Shown: piece after piece, positions 13,437 to 23,603 of the stretch
Numbering within the stretch: the first letter of the stretch is position 1
Layout: every line of letters starts with the position of its first letter
Source of the DNA: Rhizophagus clarus
Lineage: Eukaryota > Glomeromycota > Glomeromycetes > Glomerales > Glomeraceae
Assembly: GCA_015698045.1 (NCBI GenBank)
Contig: BLAL01000194.1
Coordinates: forward strand, 1,488,001-1,552,000
Direction: 5' to 3'
Length of the DNA: 64,000 nucleotides
The notes under the pieces: generated by a model
What the model was told of the DNA's origin: nothing
The model's database searches: none
The model's input: the letters and a program-made list of their open reading frames with translations, nothing else
Made by a program: the position numbers and the translations under genes

Positions 13437-14057
13437 CTAGCTACTCACTATAAAATAATATAATAAAATTAATAAATTATCTTCGGTAACGATACGTAGG
13501 TAGGTTTCTTGCCCTTCTACGATCGTGTCGCGTATCTAAAATAAATTGGTTAATTTAAGATGTGAATAAACTTTAATTATAGAAATTTTATAATTACCTC
13601 GTCTTTCCCAAAATCTCGATCTAAATGTGCGATAATATCTTGCTCCGATACGTGACCATCTTCTTCCAGGGACACCGCTACGATAAAGGCAAAAACTCTA
13701 AATATCAAAAAACGAAATAATATTTAGTTAAATATTTTCAATTTTAAGCAAATATTTTTTTTTGCCATTATATTTTTCATACATGGTATTCCCTGAGAAG
13801 ATTCCTCCATTTTTGGTAGCATCATTGTGCCGTGAACCTCGAAGTTCTAAAATGACAATTTAGTCTGATTCAAACGAACGAATTAGTTGGATTAAAGATA
13901 ATAATTCTATTTTTAACATATTTTAACATATTAAATATTATACATATGAACCTTCTTGCGATTGACCTCCAGAATCTCGATCGATCTCTCCCGTATTCGT
14001 TATGAAATTCGTCATTTCTTCTTCTTCTTTCTTCCACCAAGTAATCGGTGTATTCAT
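13437..14057 (-). CDS. Four-exon gene carried by hAT-1, unknown function
   Basis: Exons on -: 14057-13952, 13846-13783, 13697-13598, 13535-13437. All three introns are GT-AG and the joined frame is open for about 122 codons from MNTPITWWKK to a TAG. The middle reads VFAFIVAVSLEEDGHVSEQD and continues with DIIAHLDRDFGKDE; the last exon reads RDTIVEGQETYLRIVTEDN. I do not recognise a domain. The same four exons are intact in the deleted hAT at 20509-23013, with mostly synonymous or conservative changes. A decayed third copy lies at 57566-57962 outside any hAT end. Conservation of splice sites suggests a real gene. Upstream, 14060-14175 is a short GATGGGGCTGGCGATGAGAG-type minisatellite, open in two frames, so the start could lie further upstream in another reading. 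Confidence 0.6.
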
Positions 14058-14211
14058 CGAACCATTGAATAGGATGAGAGTGGCGACGAGGCTGGCGATG
14101 GGGCTGGCGATGAGAGTGACGATGGGGCTGGCGATGAGAGTGACGATGGGACTGGCGATGAGAGTGACGATTGGGCATATTTACAAAATTAAGATGTGAG
14201 GAAAAACGCAA

Positions 14212-14857
14212 AAAGAATGAGATGAGTAAATCGTAAAATATCCTTTTATAAATAAAATTTGGACAATTCCTTTTTGTTCCCTTTCTTCAAAATACTGATT
14301 TATTAGTTTGCATCATTAAATTTAAATATCATCCTTAAAATAATAAATCTTTGTTTATTCTCTTTGTTCTTAAAAAAAAATCATTTTTTTTAAAAAAAAA
14401 TCAGAATATTTTGTACATCCCTTAAAAAAAAATAAAAAAATCAGTGCATAATACATACAATGTGATTTGTATAAAAAAGTCATCTTGCATCGTTAAACAA
14501 ATACCGATATAAAATTACTAATCATCATCCCTGTGTGATAAAATTTAATTGTTAACTTCTTTCTCTTTCTTTAGAGCACACATTGAACACGAATCAACAC
14601 AAATTTAACAAAATTTGGCTAAAACGAGTGAAATTTTACCAGAATTATCAGCACAAATCGAACACAAATCGAACACAAATTGAACAAGATCGAAAGAGTT
14701 CGTTTGCATCACGTCGGTGTTGTTTTAAATTTCGTCACACAAAAATTTTTTAATTTAAACTCTTAAATAAATCAATATAATTATAAACTTATTTACAAAT
14801 TTACTTTATTAATAAAAGAATTATTGTTATAATGATTTCCTAAAAATAAAGAAAAAA
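14212..14857. other. Non-coding hAT-1 interior between its two genes
   Basis: AT-rich with no ORF. It contains a stretch rich in ACACAAAT(T/C)GAACA repeats (about 14580-14700). Related sequence in the opposite direction lies at 27760-27860, suggesting a mobile leader or promoter segment. Confidence 0.45.
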
Positions 14858-17149
14858 TTATTCTTCTTCATCTACATCATCTACATCGATGAATTCATTC
14901 AATAAATCCTCTACATTATAATCAAAATTTCCTCCCCCATCGCTTTCTTGTTCGCTTTCTTGCTCATCATCATTGCCATCATCTGTATTAATTTTTTCGT
15001 ATTCTTCTTCAGATTCATCTAAAATGTCGTCCGGGATCTCTCCAATTTCTTCAATTATTAATTTGTGTGACAAATCAACAAATTTATCGATCCATACATG
15101 TTCTATTAGGACAACACAATTATCTGAAGGAACTGTAATTTGATTAGGTAAACTTTCATTTGATAAAACATCACATTCATCATCATCATCATTAGTTTCT
15201 GCCAGAGCCTCTGCAATTCGAATGTTCATTTCAGTTTCGCTAATACGAGTATCATTTTTTTCTATACCATAAAAACCAAGCTCTTTCTTAGCATTGGACT
15301 TCCAATGCATGATCATTTTAGCCATGGATTCTAGTCGACTTATATTCAAATTTAAACGCCGATCATTAAATAGCCAGCCAAGTGTTGAGAATCCTCGTTC
15401 GCAACTTGCGGAATTTGGACAAATCGCTAATAGATGGCGAGCGACTCTTGGGAGGCTGTTCGGTCAAGGGTCAGTATCGATCAAATTCCACCAATTTAGA
15501 GGATCGTCTAGAGAACAAGATTCATCAAGATCAAAGGGTGGTTTATTATCACGGTAGTCCTTAATTTGCTCGCATAGAGCCCTGGATTCTTTAAGATCAA
15601 ATCCTAACCTTTTACCAATTGTAGTAGCGCACCTCACGATCCTTGAATAAGCTTTGGCTGTGAGAGGCTTACTCCTAAATCGGGGATCTAGGAAAAAGCA
15701 GGTTATATATTTGTCATCATCGAACTCTTTGAATCTTTTATTCATCACGTTGAAACAATGGTTACGGAAGTTTTGATTAAATGATTTGGGTAATTGTTTC
15801 AAAACTGCTAATAGTCTTATCAAACTTAAAAAACAATCTCCAAGCGTCGCTGATCTTGATTCTAAAGCCAAGACGGCTTTTCTCAATGGATTTAAAACGA
15901 ATGAAAGAATTCGTAAATTGGAAAAAAAATTCCGTGTTTGGATAACACGTTTGACCTTATCGTTCAACAAATTACTTTCATTAGTAATAATTTGTTCTAG
16001 TACTGGTTCCAACCTAATTACCGAATCTACTGATTCGCTAGCCGTTGTCCATCGCGTCTTACAATATAACTTAATGCCTCCTCCATGAATACTATTCTCT
16101 TTGATGAGTTGTGTGAGTTTGGCTCCAGCTTGATGGGAATTTTTAAAAAATGAAGCTAATGTATTAACTTTTTGTAATAAACGATCTCCAAAACTTTCTT
16201 TAAGTATATCACACACGATAAGATTGACCGCATGTGCTATACATCGTACGTTTTCGATGTTAGGGTATTTCTCTTCAATAATTTTACGTGCATTCCGAAC
16301 GTTTGAGGCATTATCAGATACAATAGCCGATATTTTATTCAGGCCGATCCTTTCAATTATTTCTTCAATCACTTCGGCTACGTAATTACCTGTATGCGAA
16401 TGTTCTGACAAATCTTGAAGTTTATACAAATACTCTTCTCTCGACGGAGTCATAATAACAAAATTCCATATAGAACGATGAGTGGGGGACGTCCAACCAT
16501 CGAACGCTAAATTATATTAATATTAATATTATTACTTAAAAACACATTAAGAATATTGTTTTAAAAAAGTATAAAAAAAGTATTAAAAACCTAAAGTCAA
16601 ATTAGCTCCATTTTCAATGACGGATGTGACAGTTGAGTTCACCATTGATAATTCCCGCTCAAGTAACTGATCTGACAAAAATTCTCTGGTTGGCAGCTCA
16701 TACGAAGAATTAAGCTCCTTTACAAAGTTAATAAAAAAAGGGTGCTCGACTATCCAGAATGAAATACCACATGCAACGAAAAATTTAGCCAAGGCACGAT
16801 TAATCCTAGTTACTCTACCATCAGGAATTTTTGTGGAATCATGGTAGTCTGTAATATTTAACTGATTACTCCCAACAATTTTTCTTTTTTTATTAACTTT
16901 ATCTTCACGCTCTAATATTTTATTCAAATATTTTCTAACAATGGGTCCTGGAGCTTCCGAGCAGTGGTTCGCAAAGTGCTCTTCAAGTTTTGATATATCA
17001 CCTCGTGACCATGAAAAATTACAATATTTACAAGTGGCATGATATTTTCCTGAACCAACGGGATTTCCTCTAATAGCATCCTCCCAGGTAGAGCTGGGAG
17101 GCCTACCACCTTTATTTTTATTTTTTTCTAAGTCTAAAGTGCTGGTCAT
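14858..17149 (-). pseudogene. hAT transposase (BED finger), one in-frame stop
   Basis: Exon 1 is 17149-16591 and exon 2 is 16506-14858; the junction restores a DGWTSPTHRSIWNF-type hAT motif. The N-terminus has a BED-type finger (C-x2-C in ATCKYCNFSWSRG, then H-x4-H-type HFANH). The middle carries VSDNASNVRNARK and RCIAHAVNLIV. The C-terminal dimerisation region has CERGFSTLGWLFNDRRLNL, followed by an acidic tail. A TGA at 15466-15464 (DP-stop-PNSLPRVARHL) is the only lesion seen; it could derive from CGA. Length is about 735 codons, normal for the superfamily. It catalyses cut-and-paste transposition in the nucleus when intact. Confidence 0.85.
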
Positions 17150-17676
17150 ATTGAAATGTGTATAAAGTTTTTTTATTTTGTACGTGTTTAAGTAAAAAAA
17201 GTAATGCAAGGCAAACACGAAGTAATTTAAAAAATCCATAACAGATAATCATATGATTTGGTTCAAATTTCAAGGTATAGCCGTAACAGTTGGGGATTAT
17301 AACAGTAAAATGATAAATAAAAAAAGGAGTTAAAGGAGTTAAAGGACGAAAAGTAACTGATTATCTTTGATATTAATGATGTCAGATCATTTCCTGAATG
17401 ACCGTCAGATATGATTGGTTGTGTGTCATGTGGTGGCTGAATTTTATTTTGTTACACTAATTACATTATTAGAAAAATGAAACTATGCCGAAACTATATT
17501 AAAGTATTAATATATATTATGCCGAAACTATGCCAAAATGCTGAAACTGTTTCAGCATTTCGGCAGTTTTGGCAGTTTCGGCATTTCGGCATTTTTGGCT
17601 GCTTGCCAAAACCTAGTTTCGCCAGTTTCGGCAGTTTCGGCATGCCGAAACTCACTAGTTTCGGCAAGCAACCTTA
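17150..17676. promoter_or_regulatory. hAT-1 right end: leader and subterminal repeats
   Basis: Region upstream of the transposase start. It contains ATTGG near 17410 and CATGTGG near 17430, then the TGCCGAAA-type subterminal array from about 17485 to the TIR at 17658-17676. The deleted copy retains the part from about 17380 onward, consistent with these being the cis sequences needed in trans. Confidence 0.6.
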
Positions 17677-17684
17677 GTTTGATC
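17677..17684 (+). repeat. hAT target-site duplication GTTTGATC (right)
   Basis: Exact match to 12911-12918. Confidence 0.9.
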
Positions 17685-18850
17685 ATAAGATATACCGATG
17701 AAACTAACTTTTGCCCATTTCCTAGAGGAAAATCATGGTCGGCTACACTTACAGGCTCGTGAACTGATTGCAAAGTATGAAATGTCCGACCAACAGCAGG
17801 TACCCCCAAGACCTATCTTTGCCTTGTCATCTTGGGAAATAACAACGGAATTATCAGCAAAGACGGTGGCAAATTGCCTTGCGTATTTAACAGATGCAAG
17901 ACAGTAATGACCATCAGGATGATCACGAGTTTCAGTACGTGAAACTCCAGCTACTGCAACCCACGCTGGATGATGATGTGCTCTTGCGGCAATGGAGTTG
18001 GATTGGCGAGGTAGTAGGTAATTTTTTAATGTTGTTCTCGACATATAAACATCATAATTTTCTTCAAGGTTTTTGCGCAAATTTTTGATAGTTCGCACTT
18101 TAACCACTTCTTTTCTTCGTTTTTTGTCAGCTTCTCCAAACTCGATCGAATCATGGATATGATCATGCAAATTTGGATGTTCAAAAAGAAGTGGAGGACG
18201 ACCAGGTTTATCATATAGTATTACCTCCTGATTTTCGTAAAGTATTTTTCTTTTTTTTTCTTTGCATTTTTGAGCATATCCAGCATTCCTTTTTAATTTA
18301 ATAATTCTTTCCCTGTTAGATTCGATTTCAGCTCTAAGATTCTTAATTTTGTTATACGTATCATGTCGAAATTGAGAATCTGTTGTAATGTTGTAGATCT
18401 GCTCGAATTCAGTAACCTTTTTTTAGCTATTTTTATCTCATCTGCTGCCTTTCTTTGCGCTGATGCATTAACAGAAATTTCCAGTATAGGATCTGCTGAA
18501 TGAATTGCAGGAAAAGTAGGAAGAGGAGGAGTTAAATCTTCTCTAGGAGTTGAATCTTCTCTAGGTGCAGAAGATCTTGGCCTTATTGTTTGTATATCAC
18601 ATAGATTGTATGGTGTGGCCAGATAATTTCTAATGATATCATCAATCTCCGTTCTACTTTTGCTTTTAATTTTGTTCCACTCTTTTGCTGCCTCGCTACA
18701 AACATCAGCACAGTTGGGAGTTCCTACCCCTGTCTTAACCATAATACTATATACATGAGCGTTGGTAAATTCTTGATACTTATTTGTTGGTGAATGATAG
18801 ATCGGTTTCTTATTAAACTTGGGGCTAAGAAAGAATGTTTGACGGTTCAT

Positions 18851-19285
18851 TTTAATAAAATTATTGACGCATTTTATAAAAAAGTTTTACGTGTCATGAA
18901 TTCCGCAGCAATTCAGATTCCTTCTTTTATAGCGAAATGGTTCTCCCGCAGCAATACGCAGTAATAGGCATGATCGTCAAAACTTTAATTTTTTTTTCAC
19001 TTGAAAATCTTTAATGTATTTTTTTTTTAATACAAATAGTATTTTTTTTTTAATACAAATAGTATTTTTTTTTAATACAAATAACTACACTATATGCAAT
19101 GTAATTTTTAAATTTATCTATCATTTTATTTTTAATGTATTTGATATTGGGAAAATTGATGAAAATTACATTTTAAATTTCAAACAGAACAACTTTAAAA
19201 AAAAAAATTTTATTTTTTTTTTTAACGCACATCCCTTTTATTACAATAGTTCTATAAAAGGAAAATAATTGACATGCATGTGACC
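18851..19285. other. Family 2 transposon leader
   Basis: Upstream of the minus-strand transposase start. It has three copies of an AATACAAATAGTATTTTTTTT-like unit around 19015-19085 and a GCATGTGACC motif just inside the right TIR. No ORF is supported. Confidence 0.4.
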
Positions 19286-19357
19286 AGAAATCTTACCTGG
19301 GGGTGGGGGGGTATACGCCTATAATAAAATGATATTAGGTAATATATGTTTCGGCCC
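19286..19357 (-). repeat. Right TIR and G-run of family 2 transposon
   Basis: Reads ATCTTACCT, then GGGGGTGGGGGGG, a TACGCCTATA segment and the inverted terminal repeat ending CGGCCC. The G-run is on the + strand, as it is at the left end. Confidence 0.8.
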
Positions 19358-20500
19358 TTAGTACTTTTAGTCTTCCCGTTGCTCTTATTACGGTCAGACT
19401 TCGTCGCTTTCCTAGGGTTGTAAGATGGAGAGGTATGAATCAACAGTTTCGCCATTCCAAACGCTTGGTGAATTTATCAACCGATGCAGGTCATTTCAAT
19501 TTGATAAATAACTAATTATTTTCCTCTTCCCATCTGGTAATTTAATTTCTTTGAACATATTAATATTATGGGATATTAAATAGACTTCATTGTCCTTGTG
19601 AACTAGCGTAGCTGCCGTCATGCTCTCTGGGGGATTCATAATAGCTGCTTGATACCTTTCTCTTCTTTTTGTTTTTGCAGGGATCAGGACGCTAGAAACT
19701 ATTGTACGGGGATACCCAAAAGAGGTACTATCCAATGTTTTTCGTAATTCCTAAAAAATTGGGCCATCTCAAACTTGACACAGAGTGTCTTGTATTTCTT
19801 CTGTCACTTGACAGTCATAGAGATGACCTTTCCTATGCGGATAGCGCATTTATAATTATAATATTGTCCCACTTAGCTGGGATGTCATAAACTATGATAT
19901 CGTGAACGAAGACCTGGGAATTAGGATTAGGCAGATATCCAGTTATGATTGTAGACGCTTCATTCTTGATCATCTTTCTTGTATTCAGCACGTTGTGAAA
20001 CCTAACATTCTTTTCCAGTGGAGGAGCAAGTGTTTCTTTGCCTGTAGTCTGATCTCGCTTGAGGGGAATAAACTGTTTGGCAAGGGGATCCAGAGAGGAA
20101 GCAGAACTTTTATTAGCTTCCACCGCTACTTGTTCTACTTTAGCCTTCTTGTGTTGTTTTTTCTTTTGCAATTTAGATAATACAGGCTGAAAACTTGTGT
20201 CATTTTCTGATTCATTTGTGATCAGTGTCGTGTTTGATGTTGATTGGTTCACCTCTGGCTGAGATATTTCTATATCCATTGAGGCGTTATCATCAGAGTT
20301 TTTAATTGGTGCATCTATTATTGCCTCCTTTCCTTTTTTAGACTCAGGCGGGATGCCCATTTCGTAGTATGCCTTCGCAGCATCTTGAGAAGTGACCGCG
20401 CAGGCCTGAAGAATTTAGTTGAGGAGAAAATGACAGACGTTCCAATATTTAGCTAACTCTAGCGGTAGTTGGTCAAGGTATTGAAAACCTATAGGTATCT

Positions 20501-20508
20501 GGTGGGGC
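20501..20508 (+). repeat. hAT target-site duplication GGTGGGGC (left)
   Basis: Identical to 23014-23021 on the other side of the deleted hAT. Confidence 0.9.
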
Positions 20509-21025
20509 TAAGGTTGCTTGCCGAAACCCATCTGGCCTAACGCGAAATGCCGAAACTCATACATAGTGCCAAAATGCCGAAATGCCGAAATGCCGAAACT
20601 GCCGAAACTGTTTCGGCATTTCAGCATTTTGGCAGTTTCGGCAGTTTCGGCATTTTGACATAGTTTCGGCATAAGTAATACTAATATTTTAATAGAGTTT
20701 TGGCATATTTTCGTCATGTTAATAGTATTTGACAGATAAAAATTTATTTTTTAAAATTTAAATTATTTATTGTATTTATTATACGTAATCCAATGATAAA
20801 AACTAGCAATTAAATTCAAATTTATCACTAAAGAAATAAAATCCCAGTTAAAAAAGTTCACCATTTTATTTTTATTTTATTTAATTTTGATAAAAAAAAA
20901 AATATTGATACTTATTCGCTACTATTTTAAAAAATAGTACCCAGGCTGTACGACGTGGACGTCAGTATCAATTCACAGCCCAAAAAAAATGTGAGTCTCC
21001 AGCCGATATTTGGTACAGACTGGGC

Positions 21026-21646
21026 CTAGCTACTCACTATAAAATAATATAATAAAATTAATAAATTATCTTCGGTGACGATACGTAGGTAGGTTTCTTG
21101 CCCTTCTACGATCGTGTCGCGTATCTAAAATAAATTGGTTAATTTAAGATGTGAATAAACTTTAATTATAGAAATTTTATAATTACCTCGTCTTTCCCAA
21201 AATCTCGATCTAAATGTGCGATAATATCTTGCTCCGATATGCGACCATCTTCTTCCAGGGACACCGCTACGATAAAGGCAAAAACTCTAAATATCAAAAA
21301 ACGAAATAATATTTAGTTAAATATTTTCAATTTTAAGCAAATATTTTTTTTTGCCATTATATTTTTCATACATGGTATTCCCTGAGAAGATTCCTCCATT
21401 TTTGGTGGCATCGTTGTGCCGTGAACCTCGAAGTTCTAAAATGACGATTTAGTTGGATTCAAACGAACGAATTAGTTGGATTAAAGATAATAATTCTATT
21501 TTTAACATATTTTAACATATTAAATATTATACATATGAACCTTCTTGCGATTGACCTCCAGAATCTCGATCGATCTCTCCCGTATTCGTTATGAAATTCG
21601 TCATTTCTTCTTCTTCTTTCTTCCACCAAGTAATCGGTGTATTCAT
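21026..21646 (-). CDS. Second copy of the hAT-carried four-exon gene
   Basis: Exons on -: 21646-21541, 21435-21372, 21286-21187, 21124-21026. Every splice site and the reading frame are kept. Differences from the first copy are few; one changes DGHVSEQ to DGRISEQ in exon 3, another is a silent change in the last exon. Function is unknown. It is the only intact coding sequence left in this deleted element. Confidence 0.6.
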
Positions 21647-22445
21647 CGAACCATTGAATAGGATGAAAGTGGCAACGAGGCTGGCGATGGGGCTGGCGAT
21701 GAGAGTGACGATGGGGCTAGCGATGAGAGTGACGATGGGACTGGCGATGAGAGTGACGATTGGGCATATTTACAAAATTAAGATGTGAGGAAAAACGCAA
21801 AAAGAATGAGATGAGTAAATCGTAAAATATCCTTTTATAAATAAAATTTGGACAATTCCTTTTTGTTCCCTTTCTTCAAAATACTGATTTATTAGTTTGC
21901 ATCATTAAATTTAAATATCATCCTTAAAATAATAAATCATTGTTTATTCTCTTTGTTCTTAAAAAAAAATCATTTTTTTTAAAAAAAAATTGGAATATTT
22001 TGTACATCCCTTAAAAAAAAATAAAAAAATCAGTGCATAATACATACAATGTGATTTGTATAAAAAAGTCATCTTGCATCGTTAAACAAATACCGATATA
22101 AAATTACTAATCATCATCCCTGTGTGATAAAATTTAATTGTTAACTTCTTTCTCTTTCTTTAGAGCACACATTGTACACGAATCAACACAAATTTAACAA
22201 AATTTGGCTAAAACGAGCGAAATTTTACCAGAATTATCAGCACAAATTGAACACAAATCGAACACAAATTGAACAAGATCGAAAGAGTTCGTTTGCATCA
22301 CGTCAGTGTTGTTTAAATTTCATTACACAAAAATTTTTTAATTTAAACTCTTAAATAAATCAATATAATTATAAACTTATTTACAAATTTACTTTATTAA
22401 TAAAAGAATTATTGTTATAATGATTTCCTAAAAATAAAGAAAAAA

Positions 22446-22718
22446 TTATTCTTCTTCATCTACATCATCTACATCGATGAATTCATTCAATAAATCCTCT
22501 ACATTATAATCAAAATTTCCTCCCCCATCGCTTTCTTGTTCGCTTTCTTGCTCATCATCATTGCCATCATCTGTATTAATTTTTTCGTATTCTTCTTCAG
22601 ATTCATCTAAAATGTCGTCCAGGATCTCTCCAATTTCTTCAATTATTAATTTGTGTGACAAATCAACAAATTTATCGATCCATACATGTTCTATTAGGAC
22701 AACACAATTATCTGAAGG
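22446..22718 (-). pseudogene. hAT-1 transposase C-terminal remnant
   Basis: The acidic tail (VLIEHVWIDKFVDLSHKLII to the DDVDEEE end) is preserved up to the deletion breakpoint. Everything upstream, including the catalytic region, is missing. Confidence 0.8.
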
Positions 22719-23013
22719 ACAGATCATTTCCTGAATGACCGTCAGATATGATTGGTTGTGTGTCATGTGGTGGCTGAATTTTATTTTGTTACACTAATTA
22801 CATTATTAGAAAAATGAAACTATGCCGAAACTATATTAAAGTATTAATATATATTATGCCGAAACTATGCCAAAATGCCGAAACTGTTTCAGCATTTTGG
22901 CAGTTTCGGCAGTTTCGGCATTTCGGCATTTTTGGCTGCTTGCCGAAACCTAGTTTCGCCAGTTTTGGCAGTTTCGGCATGCTGAAACTCACTAGTTTCG
23001 GCAAGCAACCTTA

Positions 23014-23021
23014 GGTGGGGC
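23014..23021 (+). repeat. hAT target-site duplication GGTGGGGC (right)
   Basis: Exact match to 20501-20508. Confidence 0.9.
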
Positions 23022-23239
23022 TCATTATCTTGTATATTTCAGGAACTTTTGCGAGGCCACAAGTCTCGCAAAGTATGTTTGTCACCCTCAAGTTTTTCCA
23101 GAAGTTTCATCTTAGCTTCTGCTTGTATCTTGTATACGAACTCTTCTTTAGTAACCGTAATATTGGGTAGTGACATAGTGAAGAAAATATTGTTTCCATT
23201 GACGCTTCTTAGAAAAAATTTTTTTTTTTTTTAAAAAAA

Positions 23240-23450
23240 TTTTTGTTGGACCAAGTGATCAGCGGAGAGAGTTCATCTTCATATTTTATTATTTTATATA
23301 TAAAAGACGTTAGAACAGTTAATTTCAGCATTTTTTTTGCATTTTTATATATATAAAAATGTCAGAATAATCAGTTTTAACATTTTTTACTTTATATATA
23401 AAAATACCAGAACAATCAGTTTTAGCATTTTTTTTGCATTTCACCAATTT
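23240..23450 (-). promoter_or_regulatory. Tandem TATA-type monomers upstream of the gag-like ORF
   Basis: Three imperfect units of about 45-53 bp, each containing TATATATAAA (near 23294, 23347, 23393) and an AATGCTAAAACTGATT-like box when read on -. Downstream, on -, lies CCGCTGATCACTTGG (23247-23261), similar to the 5' ends of LINE A and LINE C. The layout resembles the promoter monomers of some LINEs; promoter activity is inferred. Confidence 0.45.
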
Positions 23451-23603
23451 AATTAAACCTGGGTATTATACATAGCATGTACTCTAGATATTTTAAAAAT
23501 CCTGTACTTCTTTATATATAGTATTCATCTGTATATAGTACCCTTGGGTATAGGCCAAAATTCCAAAAATTTGCAAAATACTTAGCCTGTGATATATGAT
23601 AAT
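23451..23603. other. AT-rich spacer
   Basis: No feature supported; several TATATAGTA-like motifs are present. Confidence 0.3.

Larger units (their letters stand above)
12919..17676 (-). mobile_element. hAT transposon, full-length copy (hAT-1)
   Basis: The ends are perfect inverted repeats, TAAGGTTGCTTGCCGAAAC (19 bp), flanked by the 8-bp duplication GTTTGATC. Length is 4758 bp. It encodes a BED-finger hAT transposase on - (one in-frame TGA) plus a separate four-exon gene on -. Both ends carry dense TGCCGAAA-type repeats. It is inserted in the coding region of the family 2 DDE gene; deleting the element and one duplicate restores the protein across the junction. Confidence 0.92.
11791..18850 (-). 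pseudogene. DDE transposase-like gene, family 2 (broken and split)
   Basis: Read on -, the protein starts MNRQTFFLSP at 18850, shifts frame in an A7 run near 18424-18430, continues to 17677, is interrupted by the hAT, and resumes at 12918. Further damage: an extra base in the C5 run at 17803-17807, TGA at 12752-12750, TAA at 12617-12615 and a T10 homopolymer at 12310-12319. Motifs in order: SQDDKAKIGLG, then (after frame repair) a GRTFHTLQS segment, VDEGPDEN, and YNPVERGM followed by SGKLAGITLPIDHFGSHLN. A C2H2-type finger (CSVCGKYFPTLTFMTNHKRTMH pattern, C-x2-C and H-x4-H spacing) lies near the C-terminus, about 11935-12010. The DDK / GGPD-like / NPVE spacing parallels the family 1 gene. The transposase role is inferred from these acids and the flanking TIRs. 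Confidence 0.65.
11598..19357 (-). mobile_element. DDE-type DNA transposon, family 2, split by a hAT
   Basis: The left end begins GGGCCGGAACATATATTACC and the right end is the reverse complement of GGGCCGAAACATATATTACC, so about 26 terminal bases are inverted with few mismatches. Just inside each end lies GGGGGTGGGGGGG on the same (+) strand (11628-11640 and about 19299-19311). The element encodes a transposase-like protein on -. Without the inserted hAT and its duplicated 8 bp it is about 2.99 kb. Flanks are TAA on the left and TTA on the right, so the target duplication (TA or TWA) is not certain. It abuts the 3' part of the gag-like ORF at 19358. Confidence 0.75.
20509..23013 (-). mobile_element. 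Internally deleted hAT-1 copy (non-autonomous)
   Basis: Has the same 19-bp TIRs as hAT-1 and an 8-bp duplication GGTGGGGC. It is 2505 bp. Colinear with hAT-1 to about 22719, then joins directly to the equivalent of hAT-1 17380, removing about 2.25 kb that holds most of the transposase. Little or no microhomology is seen at the join. It retains the four-exon gene and the transposase C-terminal tail. Confidence 0.92.
19358..23176 (-). pseudogene. Gag-like/RRM retroelement ORF, split by hAT
   Basis: On - from ATG 23176 (MSLPNITVTKEEFVYKIQAE) the frame runs to the hAT insertion and resumes at 20500 with exact phase once one GGTGGGGC duplicate is removed. Lesions: TGA at 23041-23039, TAA at 20417-20415, a frameshift after INALSA near 19833 and more before 19735. 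A low-complexity acidic/Q/S region precedes an RRM-like segment with FVHDIIVYDIPAKWDN, IINALSA and, in another frame, GKVISMTVK. The later part includes NPPESMTAATL and LPDGKRK. The architecture resembles ORF1 of the LINEs in this window (RRM-like folds), so it is probably an ORF1/gag protein binding element RNA. It ends abruptly at the family 2 transposon right end (19357). No reverse transcriptase is attached. Confidence 0.55.

Noticed and set aside
14002..14199. Plus-strand ORF over the GATGGGGCTGG minisatellite, also 21591-21788
   Set aside because: Shadow of the minus-strand passenger gene and its upstream minisatellite.
13870..14211. Minus-strand HSHRQPHR-repeat ORF as the hAT passenger protein
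   Set aside because: Its frame does not join in phase to the conserved downstream exons; the MNTPITWW frame does across three introns.
17477..17809. Small ORFs rich in FGSFG or AETAET repeats
   Set aside because: Translations of the hAT subterminal repeats.
11598..19357. TTAA-type (Kolobok/piggyBac) target duplication for the family 2 transposon
   Set aside because: Flanks are TAA and TTA; neither side shows TTAA, so the call was left open.
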